Shown here: positions 8,326 to 17,572 of the stretch, one piece after another
Numbering within the stretch: position 1 is the first letter of the stretch
How the letters are laid out: every line of letters starts with the position of its first letter
From: Clostridiaceae bacterium
Lineage (GTDB): Bacteria; Bacillota; Clostridia; Oscillospirales; Acutalibacteraceae
DNA: 64,000 nucleotides
Direction of reading: 5' to 3'
Assembly: GCA_904501755.1 (NCBI GenBank)
Contig: CAJGBV010000007.1
Location: 1 to 64,000, forward strand
The notes under the pieces: model-generated
The model's database searches: none
The model's input: only the letters and a program-made list of their open reading frames with translations
Told to the model about the DNA's origin: nothing
Position numbers and translations under genes: made by a program

Positions 8326-10587
8326 ATGGCAAGTAAACCAAACAAAAAAATGCTTCAGAGAATGTTTATTGTCCTGCTTTGTGTTGTTATAATAACGGTA
8401 GGAGTGTCAGGCTACAGACTTACTCTTTTAATGCTTGTTAGAGGAGAAAAATATCAGGGTATGGCTTCTGAGCAACAGCTTTATGACAGCCTTATTTCTG
8501 CCCCCAGAGGCAACATATACGATAAGAATATGAATGTACTTGCTACCAGTACAACAGCCTGGACGGTGTATATTGCCCCTAACGGAATTAATAATATTTC
8601 CGATGAGGCTAAGCGTGAGCAGGTAAGAAACCTTATAGCAGACGGACTTTCTGAAATTTTGGGTGTGGACAGAGAAAAAACCTATGAGGATACAGGAAAG
8701 CGTTCTTATTATGTTATTGTAAAAAAGAAGATTGATAAGGAAACCTCAGATAAGGTAAGAAACTTTATAACCGATAACAAGGACTATAAGCTGACTAAAT
8801 ATATCGGTCTTGACGAATCTACAAAGCGTTATTATCCAAATAATAATTTAGCTTCGGTTGTGCTTGGCTTTGTGGGAGATGACGACCAGGGACTTGCAGG
8901 TATTGAAAGCTATTACGATACCACTCTTACTGGTGAGCCGGGCAGAGTTGTAGCCGCAAAAACAGCTCAGGGAATAGATATGCCATTTACCTATGAAATG
9001 GTTGAGGATGCTGTTCAGGGCAACTCTCTTGTGCTGACTGTAGATAACTACATTCAGTATGTTTGTGAAAAACAGCTAAGACAGGCGGTAGAGGATAATA
9101 AGTGCAGAGAACGTGGCGTAGCAATGGTTATGAACGTTAATACAGGCGAAATTCTTGCTATGGCTATTTCGGGGGACTATAATCCTAATGAGCCTTTTAC
9201 ACTGTCAAGTGCTGATCAAAGTATCGTTGATGCTCTTGAGGGTGACGAGCGTACAGCAAAGCTTAGTGAGCTGAGAAACCGTCAGTGGCGTAATAAGGCG
9301 GTATCTGATGCTTATGAGCCGGGTTCAGTATTTAAAATTATTACTGCGGCGGCAGCAATAGAGGAAAATAAGGTAAGCCTTAATACCTCCTTTACCTGTG
9401 TAGGTCATACTCAGGTAGCAGGTCAGGCATATCATTGCCATAAGCGTACAGGACATGGCGTACTTGACCTTATGGGTGCAATAGGTAATTCCTGTAACCC
9501 TGCTTTTATTACAATAAGTCAGATGCTTGGTGTTAGCACATTTTCAAAATATTTTGAAGCCTTTGGTTTTACCACAAAAACAGGTATAGATATCCCCGGT
9601 GAAACCTATTCGATTTACTATAGCAAAGAGGATATGGGACCTGTTGAACTCGCCTCAGCTTCCTTTGGTCAGACCTTTAAGGTTACGCCTGTTCAGCTTA
9701 TCACTGCAGCGGCTGCAGCAGCTAACGGCGGTTATCTTGTCCAGCCTCATTTGGTGTCTAAGGTACTTGATGAAGATGGAAATGTTATTGAAAATAAATC
9801 TACATCATATCGCCGTCAGGTAATTTCACAGCAAACCTCAGAAAAGCTTCGTACTGCTCTTGAGGGTGTTGTAAGTATTGGTGCAAAAAATGCCTATGTA
9901 GCGGGCTATCGTACAGGCGGTAAGACAGGTACCAGTGAAAAAATAGATAAAATGAATCAGACAAATACTCAGGGTCTTTATATAGCTTCTTATGTTGGTA
10001 TTGCTCCCATTAATGACCCTGAAATAGCTGTACTTGTGCTTATAGATGAACCGTCTGCAGGCAACATTTATGGTAGTGCTGTTTCAGCTCCTGTAGCTTC
10101 AGCCATTCTAAGTGAAATAATGCCTTATATGGGCTTTGAGCCTCAGTACAGCGAGGAAGAACTTAAAAATCGTGCCATTTCGGTTCCAAATGTATCAGGT
10201 ATCTCTCTTAGTGATGCTAAAGCAATGGTGACTAAGGCAGGACTTATTTATAAGGTAGTGGGCGAGGGCGATACGGTTGTATCTCAGCTTCCGTCCTCTA
10301 AGGATTCTCTTTATTCAGGCGGTCTTGTAATTCTTTATACCGATGAAACTACGGCAGAGAACGAAACTACAACCGTGCCTGATTTTAAGGGAATGAGTGT
10401 ATCTGAGGTTAATAGCACTGCTGTTAATGCAGGAATAAACGTAAAATATTCGGGAAATACTCTTTCTTCGGCAAATACATTAGCATATAGCCAAAGTATT
10501 AAGGCGGGAGAAACTGTAAGCACGGGAACAAGTGTTACTGTGTATTTCAGAGATAGCTCGATTGCTGACTTTGTACCCGAAGAATAG
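8326..10587 (+). CDS. Class B penicillin-binding protein with two PASTA domains (FtsI/PBP2B-like)
   Basis: A 753-residue septal transpeptidase with a short cytoplasmic tail, a membrane anchor at about 12-34, a dimerisation domain starting near SAPRGNIYDKN, and the penicillin-binding core. All three catalytic motifs are present: SxxK as EPGSVFK (serine 334), SxN as NSCNP near 388, and KTG as GGKTGTSEK near 532. Two PASTA repeats follow (about 623-675 and 685-745). Two PASTA domains fit PBP2B-type division proteins better than SpoVD, which usually carries one, but SpoVD cannot be excluded. It cross-links septal peptidoglycan with the SEDS glycosyltransferase encoded downstream. Confidence 0.9.
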   Translation: MASKPNKKMLQRMFIVLLCVVIITVGVSGYRLTLLMLVRGEKYQGMASEQQLYDSLISAPRGNIYDKNMNVLATSTTAWTVYIAPNGINNISDEAKREQVRNLIADGLSEILGVDREKTYEDTGKRSYYVIVKKKIDKETSDKVRNFITDNKDYKLTKYIGLDESTKRYYPNNNLASVVLGFVGDDDQGLAGIESYYDTTLTGEPGRVVAAKTAQGIDMPFTYEMVEDAVQGNSLVLTVDNYIQYVCEKQLRQAVEDNKCRERGVAMVMNVNTGEILAMAISGDYNPNEPFTLSSADQSIVDALEGDERTAKLSELRNRQWRNKAVSDAYEPGSVFKIITAAAAIEENKVSLNTSFTCVGHTQVAGQAYHCHKRTGHGVLDLMGAIGNSCNPAFITISQMLGVSTFSKYFEAFGFTTKTGIDIPGETYSIYYSKEDMGPVELASASFGQTFKVTPVQLITAAAAAANGGYLVQPHLVSKVLDEDGNVIENKSTSYRRQVISQQTSEKLRTALEGVVSIGAKNAYVAGYRTGGKTGTSEKIDKMNQTNTQGLYIASYVGIAPINDPEIAVLVLIDEPSAGNIYGSAVSAPVASAILSEIMPYMGFEPQYSEEELKNRAISVPNVSGISLSDAKAMVTKAGLIYKVVGEGDTVVSQLPSSKDSLYSGGLVILYTDETTAENETTTVPDFKGMSVSEVNSTAVNAGINVKYSGNTLSSANTLAYSQSIKAGETVSTGTSVTVYFRDSSIADFVPEE

Positions 10588-10598
10588 AGGTAAAAATT

Positions 10599-12035
10599 AT
10601 GCTTCTCAAAGAATTGCTTATAGCTTCATCGGGAGAACTCGGTGAAATTCAGATAAAAGGTATAACCGACGATTCTCGCAAGGTAGAAGAGGGATATGCC
10701 TATGTTTGTGTTGTAGGAACGGTAAGTGACGGTCATAATTTTGCCGCCTCTGCCATAGAAAAAGGTGCAGCCGTTATTATTGCACAAAGGGATACAGGCT
10801 TTTCAAATCAGGTTATTGTTGAGGATACACGTGCCGCTTATGCACTTATGTCAGCAGCTTGGTTTTCTTATCCTGCAGATAAGCTAAGGCTTATAGGTGT
10901 TACGGGTACAAACGGAAAAACCTCTGTTACACATATGATAAAGCATATTCTTGAGGAAAATGGCGAAAAGGTAGGACTTATCGGTACAATACAAAATATG
11001 ATAGGTGACGTTGTTTACTCTACCGAAAGAACAACCCCTAATTGCTATGAGCTTAACTCACTTTTTGCTGATATGGTAAAAGAGGGATGTACCTGTGCCG
11101 TTATGGAGGTTTCCTCCCATGCTCTTGATCAAAAAAGAGTGTTTGGGCTGACCTTTGAGGTGGGAATTTTTACTAATCTTACACAGGACCATCTTGATTA
11201 CCATATAACTATGGATAATTATCTTGAGGCAAAGAAAAAGCTATTTTCTATGTGTAAAACAGCAGTAATAAATATTGATGATATGTACGCTCAAAGGCTG
11301 ATTAACGGTCTTGAGTGCAAGTTAATAACCGTTTCTGCAGAAAAAACTAACGCCTCTTACTATGCACAAAATATAGATTACCGTGCTGACGGGGTAAGCT
11401 TTGATTTAAATGGTGAAAATGATATGGAACTATCCCTTTCTACAGGAGGAAAATTCACTGTTTACAATGCTATGTCGGCGGTGGTTTCCTCACTTGTTCT
11501 CGGTATTGATAAACAAACGGTTAAAAAGGCAATTTGTGAGCAAACAGGAATTAAGGGCAGAGCAGAGGTGTTTAAAAATCCCTTTGATTTTACAGTTATA
11601 ATTGACTATGCTCATACTCCCGACGGACTTGAAAATATTCTTAAAACCTTTGAGGAGTGTAAAAAGGGAAGACTTGTGGTGCTCTTCGGCTGTGGCGGTG
11701 ACAGGGATAAAACCAAACGTCCTATAATGGGCAGAATTGCTTCAGAGAAGGCTGATTTTGTAATTGTTACAAGCGATAATCCAAGAAGCGAAAACCCATC
11801 CGCTATAATCTGCGATATACTTGAGGGTATGAAGAATACAGATACACCCTATAAGGTTATAGAAAACAGGATCGAAGCTATTGAATATGCCATCATAAAT
11901 GCACAGAGTGATGATATAATCGTTCTTGCCGGAAAAGGACACGAAACATATCAGATTTTAGCAAACGAAACAATTCATCTTGACGAAAGAGAAGTTTTAA
12001 GCGTTGCTATGGAAAAAAGAAAGGAACTGAAATAA
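10599..12035 (+). CDS. murE: UDP-MurNAc-tripeptide synthetase MurE, meso-DAP type
   Basis: A 478-residue Mur ligase that adds the third stem-peptide residue to UDP-MurNAc-L-Ala-D-Glu in the cytoplasm. It has the ATP-binding GVTGTNGKTSVTHM near 100, the middle-domain VMEVSSHALDQKRV, YAHTPDGLENIL, and the third-position specificity motif DNPRSENP near 393. The DNPR form is characteristic of meso-diaminopimelate-adding enzymes, so the wall is predicted to be DAP type. The gene follows the PBP by 11 nt and overlaps mraY by 1 nt (TAATG). Confidence 0.95.
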   Translation: MLLKELLIASSGELGEIQIKGITDDSRKVEEGYAYVCVVGTVSDGHNFAASAIEKGAAVIIAQRDTGFSNQVIVEDTRAAYALMSAAWFSYPADKLRLIGVTGTNGKTSVTHMIKHILEENGEKVGLIGTIQNMIGDVVYSTERTTPNCYELNSLFADMVKEGCTCAVMEVSSHALDQKRVFGLTFEVGIFTNLTQDHLDYHITMDNYLEAKKKLFSMCKTAVINIDDMYAQRLINGLECKLITVSAEKTNASYYAQNIDYRADGVSFDLNGENDMELSLSTGGKFTVYNAMSAVVSSLVLGIDKQTVKKAICEQTGIKGRAEVFKNPFDFTVIIDYAHTPDGLENILKTFEECKKGRLVVLFGCGGDRDKTKRPIMGRIASEKADFVIVTSDNPRSENPSAIICDILEGMKNTDTPYKVIENRIEAIEYAIINAQSDDIIVLAGKGHETYQILANETIHLDEREVLSVAMEKRKELK

Positions 12036-13054
12036 TGGTTGATATTACTCCTATAATTACTGCACTTGTTTCTTTTTTGGCTACTGCACTTCTTGGATTT
12101 AAGGTTATTCCTTATCTTCATAAGCTGAAATTCGGGCAGACTATACTTGATATAGGTCCGTCCTGGCATAAAAACAAGCAAGGAACTCCCACAATGGGCG
12201 GAGTTATGCTTATGGCGGCAGTTCTTGTTTCTATGATAATAGGTCTTTTATATTCGGTTATAATAAAAGGGGCGTTTATAGAAGAGTTTGCCGACATAAA
12301 GAGAACGGCAATGCTTATAGCAGGTGTTGTAATGGCATTTGCAATGGGCTTTATAGGTTTTCTTGATGATTATATTAAGGTGGTTAAAAAGCGTAATCTG
12401 GGTCTTACCGCAAAGCAGAAAACCTTTTTACAGAGCTTTGTTACAGCCCTTTATCTTGTTTCGCTTTTCTTTGCAGGAATGAATACTACCTGGATTCCCT
12501 TTGTGGGCAGTGTGTCCATTACACATGGGGCAGGACTTCTTTTCTGGCCAATAGCATTTTTCTTTGTTTACGGCTTTGTTAATGCAGTAAACCTTACTGA
12601 CGGACTTGACGGTCTTGCTTCATCGGTAACACTTGTTGCAAGCTGTAGCTTTATGTTTATATCGGGAATGGCAGGTTCACTTATGGGAATCAATACCTAT
12701 GCTTCTGCTGTTGCAGGTGCCTGTGGTGGTTTTTTGGTTTGGAATATGCATCCTGCAAAGGTATTTATGGGAGATACTGGTTCTATGTTTTTGGGCGGTG
12801 CAATAGTTGCTCTGTCCTTTGGTACCGAAAGACCCATACTTCTGCTTCTTATCGGAATAGTATATCTGCTTGAGGCTTTGTCAGTTGTATTACAGGTTAC
12901 ATCCTATAAGCTGACAAAGAAGCGTATATTTAAAATGAGTCCTATTCACCATCATTTTGAAATGAGTGGTTGGAGTGAGGAAAAAATTGTCTTCACCTTC
13001 TCAGCAGTGGGCTGTGTTGGGGCGATTATTGCAATACTTACCGTAGTTCTTTAA
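12035..13054 (+). CDS. mraY: Phospho-MurNAc-pentapeptide translocase MraY
   Basis: A 339-residue polytopic membrane enzyme (about ten helices) that moves phospho-MurNAc-pentapeptide from UDP onto undecaprenyl phosphate to make lipid I. Family signatures are GTPTMGGVMLM, the catalytic aspartates in GFLDDYIKVVKKRNLGL, NLTDGLDGLA, MGDTGSMFLG, and the triple histidine in MSPIHHHFE. It starts at the ATG overlapping the murE stop. In most clusters murF lies before it and murD after it. Here neither does. Confidence 0.96.
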   Translation: MVDITPIITALVSFLATALLGFKVIPYLHKLKFGQTILDIGPSWHKNKQGTPTMGGVMLMAAVLVSMIIGLLYSVIIKGAFIEEFADIKRTAMLIAGVVMAFAMGFIGFLDDYIKVVKKRNLGLTAKQKTFLQSFVTALYLVSLFFAGMNTTWIPFVGSVSITHGAGLLFWPIAFFFVYGFVNAVNLTDGLDGLASSVTLVASCSFMFISGMAGSLMGINTYASAVAGACGGFLVWNMHPAKVFMGDTGSMFLGGAIVALSFGTERPILLLLIGIVYLLEALSVVLQVTSYKLTKKRIFKMSPIHHHFEMSGWSEEKIVFTFSAVGCVGAIIAILTVVL

Positions 13055-13077
13055 ATTATTAGGAGGTCAGCTATCAG

Positions 13078-14229
13078 ATGAAGGATAACCTTTTGGCAAA
13101 AGTGCTTAAAAAGATGGGAATATATCAGGAGGGAAAGCTGGATATTCAGTTTCTTTCCTTTGTGCTTATACTTCTTTCCATTGGCATTGTTATGCTTTTT
13201 TCTGCCAGCTACGCCTATTGTTATGCCCAGTACGGCAACAGCTATCATTTTATTATAAGACAGGCAATTTTTGCAGTTGTTGGTGTTATTGTTATGTTGG
13301 TGCTTTCCCGAATTGACTGCAGAGTCTACCGAAAGTTTTCGGTTGTTCTTTATACCGTTTCGGCTATTATGTTGGCTGTGGTTCTGGCTCTTCCGCCAAT
13401 GCAGGAGGGAATGGAGCATAAGAGATGGCTGGTTATAGGTTCCTTTTCCTTTCAGCCCTCTGAAATAGCAAAGTTTGCAATCATTCTTTTATTTTCTCAC
13501 TTAATAGCTAAGAACTATAAAAGAATGGGTGAGTTTAAGTTTATAGTAAGACTGCTATCCTTACTTGCAGTTATATGCGGTCTTGTTGTGGTAGAAACCC
13601 ATCTGTCTGCAACTATACTGATTCTTTTTATAGGTGTAGTGCTTATGATAGTAGGCGGTATGGCTGTAAAGTACATTGTAGGCGGTGTAATTGCAGCAGC
13701 AGGCGGTGTTGCCGTTATAGTTATTACAGGTCTTGTTAAATATGCCATGAGCCGTTTTGAGTACTGGTTAGACCCTTGGGCTGATGCAACAGGAAAGGGC
13801 TATCAGACTATACAGTCACTTCTTGCTATTGGTTCAGGCGGACTGCTTGGCAGAGGTATAGGTCAGTCAAGACAAAAGTATTCCTGGCTACCTGAGCCTC
13901 ATAATGACTTTATTTTCTCTATTGTATGCGAAGAGCTTGGCCTTATCGGTGCACTTGTTATTATCTGTCTTTTCTGTGCTCTTGTATGGAGAGGCTTTAA
14001 AATAGCAATGCATTCTCCCGATAAATATTCCTCTCTTATGGCAGTGGGACTTACCTTTCAGGTAGCTTTACAGGCTTCCCTTAATATAATGGTTGTAACC
14101 AATACCATACCAAATACAGGTATAAGCTTACCCTTTTTCAGCTACGGCGGTACGGCACTGCTTATACTCCTTGCTGAAATGGGCATAGTGCTTTCCATTT
14201 CACGAAGTTCGAATTTAGAGAAGGTGTAG
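13078..14229 (+). CDS. ftsW: FtsW-type SEDS peptidoglycan glycosyltransferase
   Basis: A 383-residue SEDS-family membrane protein with about ten helices and the signatures KRWLVIGSFSFQPSEIAK, the sector YWLDPWADATGKGYQ, LPEPHNDFIFSIVCEELG, and PFFSYGGTALL. It polymerises lipid II and partners with the class B PBP encoded at 8.3-10.6 kb. FtsW and sporulation SpoVE cannot be told apart by sequence alone. Location between mraY and murG is shared by both in Firmicutes. The AGGAGGT ribosome site is at 13062-13068. Confidence 0.9.
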   Translation: MKDNLLAKVLKKMGIYQEGKLDIQFLSFVLILLSIGIVMLFSASYAYCYAQYGNSYHFIIRQAIFAVVGVIVMLVLSRIDCRVYRKFSVVLYTVSAIMLAVVLALPPMQEGMEHKRWLVIGSFSFQPSEIAKFAIILLFSHLIAKNYKRMGEFKFIVRLLSLLAVICGLVVVETHLSATILILFIGVVLMIVGGMAVKYIVGGVIAAAGGVAVIVITGLVKYAMSRFEYWLDPWADATGKGYQTIQSLLAIGSGGLLGRGIGQSRQKYSWLPEPHNDFIFSIVCEELGLIGALVIICLFCALVWRGFKIAMHSPDKYSSLMAVGLTFQVALQASLNIMVVTNTIPNTGISLPFFSYGGTALLILLAEMGIVLSISRSSNLEKV

Positions 14230-14238
14230 TGAGAAATT

Positions 14239-15345
14239 ATGCATATTTTATTTGCAGGTGGCGGCACAGCAGGTCATATTAATCCTGCCCTTGCCGTAGC
14301 GGATTATATTAAGGAAAAGCATCCCGATGCTAAAATCAGTTATATCGGTACAAGCGACAGACTTGAAGCAAGGCTTGTACCCGAGAAAAATTATGATTTC
14401 TACAGCATAAAGGTTCAGGGACTTAAAAGAAGCCTCTCCCCGTCGGGTATTGTTCATAATATAAAAACTGTGGCTTATGCAGTTTCCTCATCTGTAAGGG
14501 TAAGAAAACTGCTTCGCCAGTTAAAGCCTGATGTTGTAGTAGGTACAGGTGGATATGTAAGCGGTCCTGTGCTTAGCGAAGCAGCCAAACTTGGCATTAA
14601 AACAGCCATTCACGAACAAAACGCCTATCCCGGTGTTACCAATAAAATGCTTTCCTCAAAGGTTGATAGGGTAATGCTTGCTATGGCTGAGGCAGAAGAG
14701 AGAATGAAGCTTAAAAACAAGCCTATTCTCACAGGCAATCCCGTAAGAAAAGAACTAACAGAGATAAGCAAGGCAGAGGCTAAAGCAAAGCTGGGCTTTG
14801 ATAACCGTCCTGTTATACTGTCCTTCGGCGGAAGCCTTGGAGCAAGAAAGATAAACGAAGCGGCAGTAGAGCTTATTAAAAAATTTAACGGAGAAAAAAG
14901 CTTTTATCATATTCACGGAACAGGAAAAAGCGGCTACAGTGATGTGATGAACGCTCTCTCCGATATAAAGCTTGACGACACCGTAAGGGTGAGTGAATAT
15001 ATTTCCGATATGGATATATGTATGGCGGCGGCTGACCTTGTAATCTGCAGAGCAGGGGCAATTACTTTAAGCGAGCTTGCTGTTTGCAGAAAACCGTCCA
15101 TACTTATTCCTTCTCCCTTTGTTGCTGAAAATCATCAGTACCATAATGCTATGACCCTTAAAAATGCAGGTGTAGCAGAGGTTATAGAAGAAAAGGATTT
15201 AACAGGTGAGCTTCTTATCAGCACGGTGGAAAAGCTATTATTCGATAAAGAAAAGCTTGATTTTATGAGTAAAAACGCTGATAAGATTGCAATTGATGAT
15301 GCAAATGAGAGAATATACAATATAATAATGAATTTAATAAACTGA
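14239..15345 (+). CDS. murG: Undecaprenyl-PP-MurNAc-pentapeptide GlcNAc transferase MurG
   Basis: A 368-residue GT-B enzyme that adds GlcNAc to lipid I to form lipid II on the inner face of the membrane. The N-terminal glycine loop GGGTAGHINPALAVA, the AIHEQNAYPGVTNKML stretch, ILSFGGSLGA, and the donor-site RAGAITLSELA and HQYHNAM motifs are all present. It starts 9 nt after ftsW. Confidence 0.96.
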   Translation: MHILFAGGGTAGHINPALAVADYIKEKHPDAKISYIGTSDRLEARLVPEKNYDFYSIKVQGLKRSLSPSGIVHNIKTVAYAVSSSVRVRKLLRQLKPDVVVGTGGYVSGPVLSEAAKLGIKTAIHEQNAYPGVTNKMLSSKVDRVMLAMAEAEERMKLKNKPILTGNPVRKELTEISKAEAKAKLGFDNRPVILSFGGSLGARKINEAAVELIKKFNGEKSFYHIHGTGKSGYSDVMNALSDIKLDDTVRVSEYISDMDICMAAADLVICRAGAITLSELAVCRKPSILIPSPFVAENHQYHNAMTLKNAGVAEVIEEKDLTGELLISTVEKLLFDKEKLDFMSKNADKIAIDDANERIYNIIMNLIN

Positions 15346-15413
15346 GTTTTGTCAAAAACATAAAAGCGGCATATTATAAAATATAGTAATTTTATATTTT
15401 GTGGGGTGCTTTT

Positions 15414-16673
15414 ATGGGAGTTTTTAAGGTAAAAGGCGGGAAAAAGCTTAGTGGCAGTCTTACTATACAGGGGGCGAAAAACAGCGCTCTTCCGATACTT
15501 GCTGCTACACTTCTTATAAAGGATAAAAGTGTATTACATAACTGTCCTGACCTTACCGATGTTTCGGCAGCCTTAAAAATTCTTGTTATGCTTGGCTGTG
15601 TTTGTGTAAGGGACGATAATACCGTTATAGTTGATGCCCGTGATGCCGCAAATTTTGAAATAAGCAAGGAACTTATGAGAGAAATGCGGTCTTCTGTTGT
15701 GTTTTTGGGCGCTATGATTTCACGAATGGGCAGAGCTGTTATAACAAATCCCGGTGGCTGTGAATTAGGGCCCAGACCTATTGATTTGCATATTTCTTCC
15801 TTAAAGCAGTTGGGTGTTCTTGTTGAGGAAGCAGATGATAAGATTATATGTACTGCACCAAAGGGTATAATAGGCAGTGAAATACGACTTGATTTTCCCA
15901 GCGTTGGTGCTACAGAAAATATAATTATTGCCGCCTGTATTTCAAAGGGCACAACCGTTATTAAAAATGCGGCAAAGGAGCCGGAAATCAGCGACCTTGC
16001 CGATTTTCTTAACAGAGCAGGAGGCAAAGTAAAGGGTGCAGGCTCTTCGGTTGTAACTATAGAAGGGGTAAACAGACTTTACAGTACAGAGCATAGGGTA
16101 CTGCCTGACAGAATTGTTGCGGCAACATACCTTTGTGCAGCGGCTCTGACAGGCGGAGAAATAAGACTTAAAGATTGTAATGCAGTTAATATGATGTCTT
16201 TGCTTGATTTTTTCACTCAAATCGGCTGCATGGTTAAAAGTAACGGTAAGGAAATCTGTATTCGAGGAAAAGAAATATACCGCCCGACAAAACAGATAAT
16301 TACCGATGTGTATCCCGCTTTTCCAACCGATGCAGGACCTATAGTTGTTCCCTTATTCAGTAAAATAGGCGGAGTACAGTCTATTAAAGAAACAATTTTT
16401 CAAAACAGGTTCAGATATATAAGTGAACTTAATAAGTTTGGGGCAAATATGCGTCTGGAAGGCGATACGGCTGTTTCTTTTGGTGCCGTAAAGCTAAAAG
16501 CTACAGAGGTTAAATGTACCGACCTCAGAGGAGGAGCGGCTCTTGTTTTAGCGGCTCTTTGCTGTGAGGGAGAATCTATAATAAATGATATTCACCATAT
16601 AGAAAGAGGCTACTGCAACATGCACAAGTGCCTTAACGCCATAGGCGGAAATGCAACTATATCGGAGGTGTAA
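15414..16673 (+). CDS. murA: UDP-GlcNAc 1-carboxyvinyltransferase MurA
   Basis: A 419-residue enolpyruvyl transferase performing the first committed step of peptidoglycan precursor synthesis. The fosfomycin-target cysteine is present in NPGGCELGPRPIDLH. The substrate lysine and asparagine lie in GAKNSALPILAATLL, and TDVYPAFPTDAGP matches the family. ATG 15414 follows a GGGGTG site. A TTG five codons earlier (15399) lies before that site and was rejected. Firmicutes often carry two murA genes; this one is tied to the dcw cluster. Confidence 0.95.
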   Translation: MGVFKVKGGKKLSGSLTIQGAKNSALPILAATLLIKDKSVLHNCPDLTDVSAALKILVMLGCVCVRDDNTVIVDARDAANFEISKELMREMRSSVVFLGAMISRMGRAVITNPGGCELGPRPIDLHISSLKQLGVLVEEADDKIICTAPKGIIGSEIRLDFPSVGATENIIIAACISKGTTVIKNAAKEPEISDLADFLNRAGGKVKGAGSSVVTIEGVNRLYSTEHRVLPDRIVAATYLCAAALTGGEIRLKDCNAVNMMSLLDFFTQIGCMVKSNGKEICIRGKEIYRPTKQIITDVYPAFPTDAGPIVVPLFSKIGGVQSIKETIFQNRFRYISELNKFGANMRLEGDTAVSFGAVKLKATEVKCTDLRGGAALVLAALCCEGESIINDIHHIERGYCNMHKCLNAIGGNATISEV

Positions 16674-16674
16674 A

Positions 16675-17436
16675 ATGAGCCGTAACGAAAAAAAGAGAGG
16701 AAGTAAAAGAAGAAGGAAAAAGAAACTGTTATTATTGTTTTTTATGCTTCTTGCCATAGGTCTTCTTTGCACTCTGTCCTTGACTGTGTTCTTTCCTGTT
16801 GAAAACATAGAAATAACACAGAGCAGTTATTATTCTACAGAGCAAATAGAAGCAGCCTTAGGAATAAAGAAAGGTGATAATCTTCTTGTTATCAGTGAAA
16901 AAAGTGTTCTTGAAAATATACAGCAACAGCTACCTTTTGTTGATAACATAAAGCTGACGAAAAAGCTGCCTGATACGGTTAGTGTCAAGGTAAGTGATGC
17001 TCAGGAACTGTGTTGCTATAGCATTGACGGCGCCTTTTATTCTACCGATAAAAAGGGAAGAGTGCTTGGGGAGTATTATGAACTGCCCGAGAACCTTTTG
17101 TATATTGAAGGAAAAGCGGTTATATCACAGGATAAAATACGCAAGGTGAAAATGGAAACTCAGCAGCACAGCGAAACTGTAGAGCAGATTATAAAGGCGG
17201 TAGAAAATCTTTCTTTAAAAACCGAATATATTGATGTTACCGACCTGTATGAAGTAAGACTGGGAATTGATGACAGATTTACCGTGGAGCTTGGCGAAGC
17301 TGTATACATAGAGGAAAAACTGGCATTACTGATTAAAATGCTTGAAAGTAAAACACAGGAGGACAGCGGAGTATTCCGTCTTGATATGTGGAATCCCGAT
17401 AATCCAAAGGGTTCTTACTTTGAAAACGACAATTAA
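16675..17436 (+). CDS. ftsQ: FtsQ/DivIB cell-division protein
   Basis: A 253-residue bitopic protein with a highly basic cytoplasmic start (MSRNEKKRGSKRRRKKK), one membrane helix at about 18-38, then a POTRA domain opening with FPVENIEITQSSYYSTEQIE and GIKKGDNLLVI. It stabilises the septal FtsL/FtsB complex. ATG 16675 lies 6 nt after GGAGGTG, overlapping the murA stop region. The ftsZ gene follows after 136 nt that hold a separate promoter. Confidence 0.88.
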   Translation: MSRNEKKRGSKRRRKKKLLLLFFMLLAIGLLCTLSLTVFFPVENIEITQSSYYSTEQIEAALGIKKGDNLLVISEKSVLENIQQQLPFVDNIKLTKKLPDTVSVKVSDAQELCCYSIDGAFYSTDKKGRVLGEYYELPENLLYIEGKAVISQDKIRKVKMETQQHSETVEQIIKAVENLSLKTEYIDVTDLYEVRLGIDDRFTVELGEAVYIEEKLALLIKMLESKTQEDSGVFRLDMWNPDNPKGSYFENDN

Positions 17437-17480
17437 TGCTAAAAAATTTAAAATAAAATAATTTTTTTACAAATAAGCTA

Positions 17481-17509
17481 TTGAAATTTAAAATCAACTG
17501 TGTTATTAT
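17481..17509 (+). promoter_or_regulatory. SigA-type promoter before ftsZ
   Basis: The -35 box TTGAAA (17481-17486) and -10 box TATTAT (17504-17509) are 17 nt apart in the AT-rich gap between ftsQ and ftsZ. It would allow ftsZ to be made independently of the upstream dcw genes. Confidence 0.6.
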
Positions 17510-17572
17510 TATTTTGTGTTTTAATAGTTTAATGGAAAATACTGTTTAAATTAAAAAATGGAGGAATTCACA

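Noticed and set aside
15392..16027. Long - strand frame opposite murA
   Set aside because: Antisense shadow of a conserved gene, without ribosome site or known motifs.
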